64,000 bases of DNA from assembly GCA_049116315.1 (NCBI GenBank), contig JAGDZD010000005.1, positions 124,001 through 188,000 on the forward strand, read 5' to 3'. The DNA comes from Thalassobius sp049116315 (GTDB lineage: Bacteria; Pseudomonadota; Alphaproteobacteria; Rhodobacterales; Rhodobacteraceae). The position numbers were made by a program, and so were the translations under genes. Every line of letters begins with the position of its first letter. The first letter of the stretch is position 1. Below the pieces are notes generated by a model. The model was not told where the DNA came from, ran no database searches, and saw only the letters and a program-made list of their open reading frames with translations. This document shows positions 49,495-58,922 of this stretch, piece by piece.

Positions 49495-50182
49495 ACCTGA
49501 TCAACTGGACGACACGGATGACGCCGCCCTTTCGGGGCGCGATCGTCACGACGTGATGCATCACGAAATCCGACAGCGTATCTGCCTATTGTCTTATCCG
49601 CCGGGTGAACGCCTGTCCGAAGCGGCACTGGCGCACGAGTTTGGCACCAGCCGCACCCCCATCCGCCGGGTTCTGGCCCGCCTTGAGGACGAAGGCTTGG
49701 TGCAGTCCCAACATGGGGTTGGCACCCTTGTCACCGACGCCAATATCACCGAGTTGGAGCAGGTTTATCACCTGCGATTGGAACTGACCGAGATGACCGG
49801 GCGCTTGAACCCCGTGATGCCCGATGAGGCCTATCTCAAACGCTTTGCCGCGCTGGTTGCTCAAGGCGCAGAGATCATTCGCAGTGGCACCCCACATGCC
49901 TTTACCAAATTTGATATCGACGTGTTTCAAACGCTGCTTGATCTGACCGCAAACGAACCTTTGCGCCAGACGCTTGAGCGGCTCTATTATCAGACCAAAC
50001 GGATATGGCTCAAAAGCGCCATCGAAGCGCATCTTGATCTGGAAGAAGAGTTTCGGATTTTTCATCACGAACTCGAGGCGATCCAATTGGCGCTGGAAGC
50101 TGGGGATCTACAAGCCGCAGCCCACATCCAACGCGCCCATATCTCGATGAGTTTTCAGCGACTGCAAAAGCAAAACGCCTGA
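49484..50182 (+). CDS. GntR family regulator (FadR/FCD subfamily)
   Basis: A 232-residue regulator. The winged helix-turn-helix lies at about residues 18-85 (YPPGERLSEAALAHEFGTSR, VLARLEDEGLVQSQHGVGTL). An all-helical FCD effector domain with metal/ligand-binding His and Asp follows (about 95-225; FTKFDIDVFQTLLDL, HHELEAIQLALEAGDLQAA, HIQRAHIS). The GTG at 49484 with a GGGGA site is preferred; it overlaps the deacetylase stop, which indicates coupling. It is the likely regulator of the doe genes and the protein expected to bind the TTGTACACA sites. It is not the MocR-type EnuR that controls ectoine genes in several roseobacters. Confidence 0.88.
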   Translation: MTSEPDQLDDTDDAALSGRDRHDVMHHEIRQRICLLSYPPGERLSEAALAHEFGTSRTPIRRVLARLEDEGLVQSQHGVGTLVTDANITELEQVYHLRLELTEMTGRLNPVMPDEAYLKRFAALVAQGAEIIRSGTPHAFTKFDIDVFQTLLDLTANEPLRQTLERLYYQTKRIWLKSAIEAHLDLEEEFRIFHHELEAIQLALEAGDLQAAAHIQRAHISMSFQRLQKQNA

Positions 50183-50241
50183 TTTGCGGGATATGCGGTT
50201 GGGGGCCAAACGGGCCACCGGCGACAGGTCTGCCCAGACAG

Positions 50242-50274
50242 TAAAACGGGCACAGCATTCAATGCTGCGCCCGT
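50242..50274 (-). terminator. Terminator of gmd
   Basis: A 13-bp stem with one mismatch: ACGGGC-A-CAGCAT (50246-50258) with ATGCTG-C-GCCCGT (50262-50274). On the minus strand it is followed by four T. It lies 22 bases past the gmd stop, between convergent genes. Confidence 0.75.
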
Positions 50275-50295
50275 CAAATGCAAACGATGTGGACC

Positions 50296-51414
50296 TTAGC
50301 CTTCGCGACTGGTGGGCAACTCAAGACCGTGCTCACGCAACAAGGCAGTGCGTTTGGCTGATTTCAGGTCCTCGTGGACCATCTCGGCACACATTTCCTG
50401 CGCTGTGATTTCTGGTGACCAACCCAATTCACGTTTGGCCTTCGCAGGATTGCCCAACAGGGTCTCAACTTCGGCCGGGCGGAAATAACGCGGATCAATG
50501 CGCATCACCACATCGCCAACCTTAAGCTGGGGCGCTTTGTCCGAGGTATTGGCCGCGACGGTCGCAATCTCATCAACGCCAGTGCCGGTGAATTCCAATT
50601 CCAGACCCAGTTCTTTTGCGGTCCAGCGGATGAAATCACGCACCGAATATTGCACGCCCGTTGCGATCACAAAATCATCCGGCTTGTCCTGCTGCAACAT
50701 CATCCATTGCATACGCACATAGTCTTTGGCGTGGCCCCAGTCGCGCAGCGCATCAATGTTGCCCATATACAGGCACTGCTCCAGGCCCATCGCAATATTG
50801 GACAGGCCGCGGGTGATTTTGCGGGTCACAAATGTCTCGCCACGGCGCGGGCTTTCGTGATTGAACAAAATCCCGTTGCACGCATACATGCCATAGCTTT
50901 CACGATAGTTCACCGTGATCCAATAGGCGTACATTTTGGCAACCGCATAAGGGGAGCGAGGATAAAACGGGGTTGTTTCGCTCTGCGGTGTCTCGCGCAC
51001 TTCGCCATAAAGCTCTGAGGTCGAGGCCTGATAAAAGCGCGTCTTCTTTTCCAGCCCCAGAAAGCGAATGGCTTCGAGCAGACGCAACGCCCCTGTGGCG
51101 TCGACATCGGCGGTATATTCCGGCGCTTCAAACGACACCGCAACATGGGACTGGGCCCCAAGGTTATACACCTCATCTGGTTCGATATCGCTCAACAGGC
51201 GGGTCAGGTTCGAGGTGTCAGTTAGATCGCCATAATGCAGCTTGAGGTGACCGTTGCTGGCATGAGCGTCTTCGTAGATGTGATCAATCCGCTGGGTGTT
51301 GAACATCGAAGCACGGCGTTTAATTCCATGTACTTCATAGCCCTTTTCCAAGAGCAGCTCGGCCAGATAGGATCCGTCTTGTCCTGTGATGCCAGTGATC
51401 AAAGCTTTTTTCAT
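50296..51414 (-). CDS. gmd: GDP-mannose 4,6-dehydratase
   Basis: A 372-residue short-chain dehydrogenase-fold enzyme that converts GDP-mannose to GDP-4-keto-6-deoxymannose, the first step to GDP-L-fucose. The NADP-binding motif is ITGITGQDGSYLAELLLEKG at the N-terminus. The catalytic triad is in YQASTSELYGEV (Thr/Ser) and PRSPYAVAKMYAYWITVNY (Tyr-x3-Lys). FNHESPRRGETFVTRKITRG is the family-specific block. The ATG follows a weak ribosome binding site. It is divergent from fcl, the next enzyme of the pathway, across 550 bases. Confidence 0.97.
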   Translation of the reverse strand: MKKALITGITGQDGSYLAELLLEKGYEVHGIKRRASMFNTQRIDHIYEDAHASNGHLKLHYGDLTDTSNLTRLLSDIEPDEVYNLGAQSHVAVSFEAPEYTADVDATGALRLLEAIRFLGLEKKTRFYQASTSELYGEVRETPQSETTPFYPRSPYAVAKMYAYWITVNYRESYGMYACNGILFNHESPRRGETFVTRKITRGLSNIAMGLEQCLYMGNIDALRDWGHAKDYVRMQWMMLQQDKPDDFVIATGVQYSVRDFIRWTAKELGLELEFTGTGVDEIATVAANTSDKAPQLKVGDVVMRIDPRYFRPAEVETLLGNPAKAKRELGWSPEITAQEMCAEMVHEDLKSAKRTALLREHGLELPTSREG

Positions 51415-51964
51415 GACAAACTTGCCTCAAATTTAGTTGAATTTTCGCAACGGCCAGAAGAGGTCAAAACCCCCATCGGCAAAACCCGTTTTTCAATCAT
51501 AATTGGCAAGATAACTTGTGATGTACGCATCATCATTTCCAAAGGTTGTTGCGCAGCAGGCTTTGCATCACAGGTCTGTCTACTCAGCGCCTGCAAAGGC
51601 ACCTTAGATCACACCCAAATCCAAAAGACCTCTGTTCCGTTTGCGAAGTGGTCCGGTTTCTGTTCCGCTTTCCTTGCACAGAACTTAAGAACAAGGTCAA
51701 CCACTTGCCTTGGTATCTTCCAAAATCGCGCAACAAACAGCCAAGGCCTTGCCACCACTCACTCAAGCACGGGCAACCAAAAGACAGCGTCCAAACCGGA
51801 GCGCGCGCCCACCCTAGACCCAAAAAATCCTCCAAAATCGAGACCACGTTGATAGCGGTTCACTGGTCATAAATGCCCTTCAAACATAAGAAAGAATTTC
51901 AAATTGCCTTTGATTTTTTTTCTATGTAACAGTTGTTTTAAATTCAAATAGGGTAAGGCGTACA
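51415..51964. promoter_or_regulatory. Long divergent control region between gmd and fcl
   Basis: 550 bases with no supported gene. The right third (about 51870-51960) is strongly AT-rich, with TTTGATTTTTTTTCTATGTAAC, and must hold the fcl promoter. The left part serves gmd. Open frames of up to 108 codons here overlap one another in different frames and look non-coding. The length is unusual for this window and may hold further regulatory sites. Confidence 0.45.
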
Positions 51965-52945
51965 ATGGGCAAAAAGATATATGTTGCCGGTCATCGCGGT
52001 ATGGTCGGAGGCGCCATTTTGCGCAAGCTTCAAGCGCGGCAAGAGGCTGGCGAGGCCCTAACTTTGATCACCCGTTCCTCTAGTGAGCTTGATCTGACCA
52101 ACCAAAACTTGGTGCGCGAATTTATGCAATCAGAGCGCCCCGACGAGGTGATTTTGGCCGCAGGAAAAGTTGGCGGCATTGTTGCCAACAACAGCTATCC
52201 TGCTCAATTCATCTATGAAAACCTGATGATTGAATGCAATGTCATTCATGCCGCCTATGAGGTTGGCGTTCAAAAGTTGCTACAACTAGGATCGTCCTGC
52301 ATCTATCCCAAGATGGCTGCCCAGCCGATGCAAGAAGATGCGCTGCTGACCGGCACCCTTGAGCCAACCAACGAACCGTATGCGATTGCCAAAATTGCCG
52401 GAATCAAGCTGTGCGAAAGCTACAACCGCCAATATGGGGTTGATTACCGGTCGGTGATGCCCACCAACCTCTATGGCCCGGGTGACAACTTTCATCCGCA
52501 AAACTCCCATGTGCTGCCAGCGCTTATTCGTCGCTTTCACGAAGCCAAGGAAACCGGCCAAGAGGTGGTTACCATCTGGGGCTCTGGCAAACCCATGCGC
52601 GAGTTTCTGTTTGTCGATGACATGGCCGAAGCCTCGCTGTTTGTCCTCGACCTCGACCCGGCGATCTATCAGCGTGAAACGCAAGAGATGCTTAGCCACA
52701 TCAACGTGGGATCTGGCAAAGACGTCACCATCGCCGAGCTGGCCCAAACAGTGGCGGATGTCACTGGGTTCCAGGGTCGCCTGGCCTTTGATGCCAGCAA
52801 GCCCGACGGCACGCCACGCAAGCTAATGGATATTGGTCGATTGTCTAATCTGGGCTGGCGCGCCTCGGTCGAGCTTGGAGACGGCATCAAAGAGACCTAT
52901 CAATGGTTCTTGGCCCAAAACATGGACGACCTGCGTTCAAAGTAA
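51965..52945 (+). CDS. fcl: GDP-L-fucose synthase
   Basis: A 326-residue epimerase/reductase that makes GDP-L-fucose from the product of Gmd. The NADP motif is VAGHRGMVGGAILRKL at the N-terminus. Catalytic residues are in LGSSCIYPK (Ser) and NEPYAIAKIAGIKLCESYNR (Tyr-x3-Lys). MPTNLYGPGDNF and FLFVDDMAEASLFVL are further hallmarks. The sugar nucleotide feeds fucose-containing surface polysaccharide. No glycosyltransferases or polymerases are in the window. Confidence 0.96.
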   Translation: MGKKIYVAGHRGMVGGAILRKLQARQEAGEALTLITRSSSELDLTNQNLVREFMQSERPDEVILAAGKVGGIVANNSYPAQFIYENLMIECNVIHAAYEVGVQKLLQLGSSCIYPKMAAQPMQEDALLTGTLEPTNEPYAIAKIAGIKLCESYNRQYGVDYRSVMPTNLYGPGDNFHPQNSHVLPALIRRFHEAKETGQEVVTIWGSGKPMREFLFVDDMAEASLFVLDLDPAIYQRETQEMLSHINVGSGKDVTIAELAQTVADVTGFQGRLAFDASKPDGTPRKLMDIGRLSNLGWRASVELGDGIKETYQWFLAQNMDDLRSK

Positions 52946-53112
52946 CTCGCCAAGGCTTGCGCGGCGCCCTGAGCACCGCCTCCCCCTGCCCTGAATTCGA
53001 TCCAGCTCCATGCGAAACTGGAGGGCCCATTGCCCTGCCGCCATCGCATCAGGCAAGCGGCTGCAGGTAAGCTCGGCGCAACACGTGTGTGAGAGAGGGA
53101 CTGTGCGGTGTT

Positions 53113-53188
53113 TGGTAGGCCCGGCAGGATTCGAACCTGCAACCAAAGCGTTATGAGCGCTCTGCTCTAACCGTTGAGCTACAGGCCC
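53113..53188 (-). tRNA. tRNA with anticodon CAT (probable tRNA-Ile2; elongator Met possible)
   Basis: On the minus strand the acceptor stem is GGGCCTG with CGGGCCT. The D arm is GCTC/GAGC, the anticodon stem GAGCG/CGCTT surrounds loop CTCATAA with anticodon CAT, the T arm is GCAGGTTCGAATCCTGC, and ACCA ends it. The loop and the following TTGGTT resemble the lysidine-modified tRNA-Ile that reads ATA (E. coli ileX) more than the elongator Met tRNA of alphaproteobacteria. The identity depends on TilS recognition. Confidence 0.9.
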
Positions 53189-53541
53189 ACCGTGTCCCTT
53201 GAGTATGACGCACTGCGCGAAGGGTCAAGCGCGAGATTCTCATTCCTTAAAGCGGACAACACATTCGTGAATCATCTTGGCATTGCAAGGACATCCAGAT
53301 TGCGCGCACCGCAATGCGCGCAAGGCGCGTTTCTGCAAATCAGAAATCGCCAAAGACAAGTCAAAGCACCGCCAAAAGTATAGTGTCAAATGCGCTTTCA
53401 GATAATCAAAAGCCCAAATGAAACCACATTTCCACCTAATGCAGGCCTGAAAATAAGGTGCAAATTGAGGTAATCTATTTTATGGCCCGGGCTCAGACCA
53501 TCGTGCCCGCGCCTTTCACACACGCAGAAAGGAACGTTAAA
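53189..53541. other. Gene-free stretch downstream of fcl and the tRNA
   Basis: About 350 bases with no supported gene. It is AT-richer toward 53370-53470 and contains a local cluster of GCGC words (53310-53335). It should hold the promoter of the tRNA gene (minus strand) and of the small gene at 53542. Confidence 0.45.
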
Positions 53542-53673
53542 ATGTCTTCGACTTCAAAACCTCCTCTGAAGACAGTGGAAGAAACCTCGCCCAGCGCAAC
53601 GCCTGTTGAAACCAACACTGCCAAACGCACCCATCATCAACGATTTGTGTTTACAGATTTCGCGATGATCTAA
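53542..53673 (+). CDS. Possible 43-residue hypothetical protein
   Basis: A short frame, MSSTSKPPLKTVEETSPSAT and 23 further residues ending in HQRFVFTDFAMI, with a good ribosome binding site (AAAGGA, 8-base spacing). The first 30 residues are rich in Ser, Thr, Pro and Glu and look disordered; the end is basic then hydrophobic. I recognise no family. It precedes the TfoX-type gene by 36 bases and could be co-transcribed. Support is limited to the start signals. Confidence 0.45.
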   Translation: MSSTSKPPLKTVEETSPSATPVETNTAKRTHHQRFVFTDFAMI

Positions 53674-53709
53674 GTGACACCTGTCACGCGATGAATTAGT
53701 TTGCGCGGC

Positions 53710-54048
53710 ATGAGTAGCCCCGTAAGTACCATTCGCAATATCGGACCTGCGTCCGAACACCTGTTTACCAAAGCGGGCATCCATTCCGCCGAAGAGCTCC
53801 GAGAGCTTGGCGCTGATGCAGCTTATGCGAAACTGATCTCCTCGGGCATGCGCCCCCACTTCATTGGCTACTACGCGCTGGTGATGGGTTTGCAGGGCCG
53901 CCCATGGAATGACTGCCAAGGCGAAGAAAAAGCAGCGCTACGTGTCACCTTTGACGCGATCAAACAGGCAGCCAGCAAAACCGCCACAGTGCCAACCGGA
54001 ATCGATGCGATCTTGGACAAGATCGGTGTGATCGAACGCCAACGCTAA
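53710..54048 (+). CDS. TfoX/Sxy C-terminal-domain protein
   Basis: A 112-residue protein made of the TfoX C-terminal domain alone. IRNIGPASEHLFTKAGIHSA and EELRELGADAAYAKLI form the helix-hairpin-helix-like start, and FIGYYALVMGLQGRPWND the middle. In gamma-proteobacteria TfoX/Sxy regulates competence, but isolated C-terminal domains of this sort are widespread and uncharacterised; a DNA- or RNA-binding role is likely. The start chosen is the ATG at 53710; an in-frame TTG lies three codons earlier. It is convergent with the NUDIX gene, with only 2 bases between the stops. Confidence 0.85.
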   Translation: MSSPVSTIRNIGPASEHLFTKAGIHSAEELRELGADAAYAKLISSGMRPHFIGYYALVMGLQGRPWNDCQGEEKAALRVTFDAIKQAASKTATVPTGIDAILDKIGVIERQR

Positions 54049-54050
54049 AT

Positions 54051-54602
54051 CTAAAGATACAAACGCGCCAGTCCCCAAGCCGTCACGTGATGGGTTATGG
54101 CAAACCCGCCCGTCTTCAGGGCGTGATCCAATTCTTCAGACGTTACAAAGATCTCTTCCATCTCCTCTAAATCTCCTGCATTGGCGGGTTGAACGCGTTG
54201 ACAACCACGCGCCAAGAAGAACGTCCCCTGACATCCCCCCTGATTGCCATTGTCGCGATAGGTCCCCATGTCTTCCCAAAATGTGGCCTTACAGCCGGTT
54301 TCCTCTAGCAATTCACGCTCTGCGGCCCTTTGTGGGTGCTCTGCATCTTCAACGAACCCGGCAGGAAAGGTAAGCGACACCCGTTTGGGGCCATGCTTAT
54401 ACTGGCGCAGCATCAGGAATGTCCCATCGACCATTTCGGCAACGATCATTGCAAAGGGGCGCAGATCCACCTGATAAAAATCATCAATCACGCGCGCGTC
54501 GGGCAAAGTCACGGTTTCAACCCGAACCGTTACATATGGGGCTGCGTCAAACACAGTGCGAGAGTGATTGGTGACCCATGGCTTTAGGGATTTTTTGGTC
54601 AA
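54051..54602 (-). CDS. NUDIX hydrolase
   Basis: A 183-residue NUDIX hydrolase of the ADP-ribose pyrophosphatase type. The NUDIX box is complete: GFVEDAEHPQRAAERELLEE followed by TG, matching G-x5-E-x7-R-E-x2-E-E-x-G. Upstream LLMLRQYKHGPKRVSLTFPAG is typical of nucleoside-diphosphate-sugar hydrolases. The start is TTG at 54602, with an AAGGA ribosome binding site about 9 bases before it; no ATG gives a full N-terminus. It follows the SDR gene after 11 bases on the same strand, so the two form an operon. Confidence 0.88.
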   Translation of the reverse strand: MTKKSLKPWVTNHSRTVFDAAPYVTVRVETVTLPDARVIDDFYQVDLRPFAMIVAEMVDGTFLMLRQYKHGPKRVSLTFPAGFVEDAEHPQRAAERELLEETGCKATFWEDMGTYRDNGNQGGCQGTFFLARGCQRVQPANAGDLEEMEEIFVTSEELDHALKTGGFAITHHVTAWGLARLYL

Positions 54603-54613
54603 CGGCCTGATCC

Positions 54614-55375
54614 TTAACTGTCAGATGTGCGCAACGATGGCAGGCCCACGCCAGTGCTTTCAAACCCGCCATCTGCCGCCACAACCTGTCCGGTGACATA
54701 GCTGGCTTTGTCAGAACACAAGAAGGTAATCACATTGGCGATCTCTGCTTCGGTGCCATAGCGGTTCAAAGGGATCGCATCATGGTAAGAATCGATAATG
54801 TCCTGACTGTGGACGGCCATAGCCAATTTGGTACGCACCGGTCCCGGACAGACACAATTGGCCCGAATGCCATACTCCCCCAACTCGGCGGCTTGTTGCT
54901 TGGTCAGCTGGATCACCGCGGCCTTAGAAGTCCCGTAGGCCGTGCGCAGCGTCGAAGCCCGCAGCCCCGAGATAGACCCGATGTTCACAATCGCCCCCCG
55001 ACGCTCCTTCAACGCGCCCAGCGCTGTTTGAGACACCAAGAAAGGCCCATCAAGGTTCACCGCCATCACATGGCGCCAGACATCATATTCTGTGGCCTCG
55101 ATCGGGCGGAAATCCGCAACTCCTGCATTGTTGACCAAGGCATCAATGCCCCCCAGATCCGCCACAACTCCAGAAATCATCCCAGCCACTTCCGTTGGAA
55201 CCGACACGTCACACACATAGCCCCGCGCCTTGGTGCCCAAATCTTTGCTGGCCACCTCAAGTTCGGCCTCGTCCCAATCCACCATGGCCACGCTCCAGCC
55301 CATCGCCAGAAACTGACGGGCCGTTTCCAATCCGATCCCACGGGCGGCCCCGGTGACAACTGCAACTTTGGACAT
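54614..55375 (-). CDS. SDR family NAD(P)-dependent oxidoreductase
   Basis: A 253-residue classical short-chain dehydrogenase. The cofactor motif is VVTGAARGIGLETARQFL (TGxxxGIG). The other hallmarks are CDVS, VNNAGV near residue 87, the catalytic Ser in NIGSISGLR, and Tyr-x3-Lys in AYGTSKAAVIQLTKQQAAE. Asp at the end of strand 2 (MVDWDEAELE) points to NAD rather than NADP. The substrate is unknown; the type includes many sugar, sterol and hydroxyacid dehydrogenases. The NUDIX gene is coupled downstream. Confidence 0.9.
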   Translation of the reverse strand: MSKVAVVTGAARGIGLETARQFLAMGWSVAMVDWDEAELEVASKDLGTKARGYVCDVSVPTEVAGMISGVVADLGGIDALVNNAGVADFRPIEATEYDVWRHVMAVNLDGPFLVSQTALGALKERRGAIVNIGSISGLRASTLRTAYGTSKAAVIQLTKQQAAELGEYGIRANCVCPGPVRTKLAMAVHSQDIIDSYHDAIPLNRYGTEAEIANVITFLCSDKASYVTGQVVAADGGFESTGVGLPSLRTSDS

Positions 55376-55433
55376 TCTGCAACACTCCTCTTTTGGCGCA
55401 GGCTATCAGAGACAGCCCCTAGCGAAAGCACGA

Positions 55434-55466
55434 AAAAGGCCGCACCCAGTCCGAGTGCGGCCTTTT
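55434..55466. terminator. Bidirectional terminator after ndk
   Basis: A perfect 12-bp stem AAAAGGCCGCAC (55434-55445) with GTGCGGCCTTTT (55455-55466) around a 9-base loop. On the minus strand it ends in TTTTT, 29 bases past the ndk stop, and the plus-strand reading also ends in T. It separates ndk from the SDR-NUDIX unit. Confidence 0.88.
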
Positions 55467-55494
55467 GTAATTTCAGCTTAGTGTAGGGGGTTGA

Positions 55495-56317
<823 letters not shown>

Positions 56318-56824
56318 ATGTCACGTGAAGACGTGCCTTTGTTCATCCCCGATCTGTCTCAATTTTCCAAGAACCTGCGCCACGCGTTATCGCAGCAAGA
56401 TAGCGTGCCGGGGCACCTGTCGATGCTACACATGATTTCGCAAGCCGCAGGGCATCGCAATTACCAAACCCTACAGGCTCAGTCGCGCCGCCAGCCTCTG
56501 CCAGAGGTCGATGAACGCGCCTTGCGGGTCTTTGACACACTGGGCGTGATGCAACGCTGGCCCAGCTTGCGCGCGGTTCAAAGCCTGTGTCTCTGGGTGA
56601 TCTGGACCAAGATGCCCGCCCGTCAGGATCTAAGCGAGCCTGAGGTCAATGCAGTCCTAAAGACAGCCATTGCCTTTGATGACCACGTCTTGCTGCGCCG
56701 TGCCCTTATCAGCGAAGGGCGAATGCAGCGCACCAAGGATGGTCGGGTCTATCGACGAATTGAGCAACAACCGCCCCCCGAGGCCCGCGCGCTTATTCGC
56801 AGCTTGTTGGATCGGGTGCATTGA
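56318..56824 (+). CDS. DUF2087-domain protein
   Basis: A 168-residue cytoplasmic protein. The N-terminal part (FIPDLSQFSKNLRHALSQQ, HLSMLHMISQAAGHRNYQTL) is helical and unassigned. The C-terminal 85 residues show the DUF2087 pattern: MQRWPSLRAVQSLCLWVIWT, LSEPEVNAVLKTAIAFDDHV, LLRRALISEGRMQRTKDGRV and YRRIE. Elsewhere DUF2087 often sits beside ArsR-type helix-turn-helix domains, so a regulatory role is possible, but none is shown. The ATG at 56318 has AAAGGA 7 bases upstream. It precedes the ABC-F gene by 40 bases. Confidence 0.8.
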   Translation: MSREDVPLFIPDLSQFSKNLRHALSQQDSVPGHLSMLHMISQAAGHRNYQTLQAQSRRQPLPEVDERALRVFDTLGVMQRWPSLRAVQSLCLWVIWTKMPARQDLSEPEVNAVLKTAIAFDDHVLLRRALISEGRMQRTKDGRVYRRIEQQPPPEARALIRSLLDRVH

Positions 56825-56864
56825 ACATCTGGTGTGTGGCGGCGGGCTCTGTTAAGGCCCCCCC

Positions 56865-58718
56865 ATGCTACGTATTGATGACCTCTCATACTCCATCGAA
56901 GGCCGCCCCCTGTTTGAAGGGGCCAGCGCCACGATTCCCACCGGCCACAAAGTTGGCTTGATCGGACGCAATGGCGCCGGAAAAACCACGCTGTTCAAGC
57001 TGATCCGCGGCGAGCTGCACGCAGACAACGGCTCGATCAGCCTGCCATCGCGCGCGCGCATCGGTGGTGTGGCCCAAGAGGTGCCGGGCAACGAGGTCTC
57101 TTTGCTGGACACAGTGCTGGCAGCAGACACCGAGCGCGCCGAGTTGATGGCGGAATCTGAAAGCGCCACAGATCCGGGCCGCATCGCAGATATCCAGACC
57201 CGTCTGGCCGATATCGACGCCTGGAGCGCAGAAGGTCGGGCCTCGTCTATCCTGCGCGGCCTTGGGTTTGATGCCCAAGAACAGCTGATGCCTTGTTCTG
57301 CCTTCTCTGGCGGGTGGCGCATGCGTGTGGCCTTGGCAGCGGTGCTGTTCTCTCAGCCTGACGTCTTGCTGCTTGACGAACCGACCAACTATCTGGATCT
57401 CGAAGGCGCTCTGTGGCTTGAGAACTACCTGACCAAATACCCCCACACCGTTTTGATCATCAGCCACGACCGCGAACTGCTGAACCGCGCCGTGGGGGCC
57501 ATTTTGCACCTCGAGAACCGCGAGCTGACGTATTACACCGGTCCCTACGACCAATTTGCCCGCCAACGTGCCGCACAACGTGCCATTCAGGCCGCACAGG
57601 CCAAAAAGCAAGACGCCCGTCGCGCCCACCTGCAAAGCTTCGTTGACCGCTTTAAGGCCAAAGCCAGCAAGGCCAAGCAAGCCCAGTCACGCGTGAAGAT
57701 GCTCGAAAAGATGGAAACAATCCGTGCCCCCGAAGATGCGGCGCGCACTGTCTTCACCTTCCCTGAACCCGAAGAGCTGTCCCCCCCTATTATCGCTACT
57801 GATGATGCGTCGGTGGGATATGACGGCAAAGCCATCCTGCGCAAACTGGATTTGCGGATTGATCAGGATGACCGCATCGCGCTGCTTGGGAAAAACGGAC
57901 AGGGTAAATCGACGCTGGCCAAACTCCTGTCGGACCGTCTGGACACGATGGGGGGGCAAATCACCCGCAGCAACAAGTTGCGCATCGGTTTCTTTGCCCA
58001 GCACCAAGTTGACGAGCTGTATATCGACGAAACGCCCTTGCAGCACTTGCAGCGCGAGCGCCCCGGCCAACACCCCAGCAAACTGCGCGCACAGCTGGCG
58101 GGCTTTGGCTTGGGGGCTGAACAGGCTGAAACCGAAGTGGGCCGATTGTCGGGGGGCCAAAAGGCACGTCTTTCATTGCTGTTGGCCACCCTGCCCGCGC
58201 CACATCTGTTGATCCTTGACGAACCGACCAACCACTTGGACATCGAAAGCCGTGAAGCATTGGTCGAGGCCCTGACCGCCTACTCTGGCGCGGTGATTTT
58301 GGTCAGCCACGATATGCACCTGTTGTCGATGGTGGCCGATCGCCTCTGGTTGGTGAAAGACGGGGCCGTCTCACCCTACGAAGAGGATCTGACCGCCTAT
58401 CGCAAAATGCTGCTGCAATCTGATCAGCCCGCCAAAGCCGAAAAGCCCAAACCCGCCGCCCCGGTCAAAAAGAAGATCAGCCGGGACGGCCTGTTGGCGC
58501 TCAAAGCAGAGGTGCGCAAATGCGAAGAGCGCATTGCCAAGCTCAATGAGATGGATGGCAAACTGCAAAAACGGTTGGCTGATCCGACCCTGTTTGCAGA
58601 ACGCAAAGGCGAAGCGGTGCTCTTGCAAAAGAAATACGCCGAATTGCAAGGCGCGCTTGAAAAAGCCGAAACACTGTGGCTGGCCGCATTGGAAAAGTTG
58701 GAAAACGCACAGAAGTAA
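56865..58718 (+). CDS. ABC-F family ATPase (translation factor type, YheS-like)
   Basis: A 617-residue soluble protein with two ABC ATPase domains and no membrane part. Domain 1: Walker A GLIGRNGAGKTTLFKL, signature FSGGWRMRVALAAVL, Walker B VLLLDEPTNYLDLEGA. The linker (about 245-300) is the charged P-site tRNA-interaction helix pair, QAKKQDARRAHLQSFVDRFK. Domain 2: LLGKNGQGKSTLAKLL, LSGGQKARLSLL, LLILDEPTNHLDIESR. A C-terminal coiled coil of about 80 Lys/Glu-rich residues follows. ABC-F proteins act on the ribosome; this one is housekeeping rather than a resistance type. A GC hairpin (58739-58764) follows the stop. Confidence 0.93.
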   Translation: MLRIDDLSYSIEGRPLFEGASATIPTGHKVGLIGRNGAGKTTLFKLIRGELHADNGSISLPSRARIGGVAQEVPGNEVSLLDTVLAADTERAELMAESESATDPGRIADIQTRLADIDAWSAEGRASSILRGLGFDAQEQLMPCSAFSGGWRMRVALAAVLFSQPDVLLLDEPTNYLDLEGALWLENYLTKYPHTVLIISHDRELLNRAVGAILHLENRELTYYTGPYDQFARQRAAQRAIQAAQAKKQDARRAHLQSFVDRFKAKASKAKQAQSRVKMLEKMETIRAPEDAARTVFTFPEPEELSPPIIATDDASVGYDGKAILRKLDLRIDQDDRIALLGKNGQGKSTLAKLLSDRLDTMGGQITRSNKLRIGFFAQHQVDELYIDETPLQHLQRERPGQHPSKLRAQLAGFGLGAEQAETEVGRLSGGQKARLSLLLATLPAPHLLILDEPTNHLDIESREALVEALTAYSGAVILVSHDMHLLSMVADRLWLVKDGAVSPYEEDLTAYRKMLLQSDQPAKAEKPKPAAPVKKKISRDGLLALKAEVRKCEERIAKLNEMDGKLQKRLADPTLFAERKGEAVLLQKKYAELQGALEKAETLWLAALEKLENAQK

Positions 58719-58738
58719 CAGCGTTAAGCTCACCACAA

Positions 58739-58764
58739 GCCATGGCAGGTTCCCTTGCCATGGC
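58739..58764 (+). terminator. Hairpin after the ABC-F gene
   Basis: A perfect 9-bp stem GCCATGGCA (58739-58747) with TGCCATGGC (58756-58764) around an 8-base loop, 21 bases past the stop. No T-run follows, so termination strength is uncertain. Confidence 0.5.
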
Positions 58765-58922
58765 GCACCGTTCCCTCGCGACATCCCCCATATGCGCGCC
58801 CCCCCTTAAGCACACGCCATACGGCGCCCTTGCGTTGGGCCGAGGTTTCTCTCTATCACAGGGGACGATCCCAGCCCTTTGGCGCACTGCCAAAGCTGGG
58901 CGCCACCACCTAAGGGACAGCT

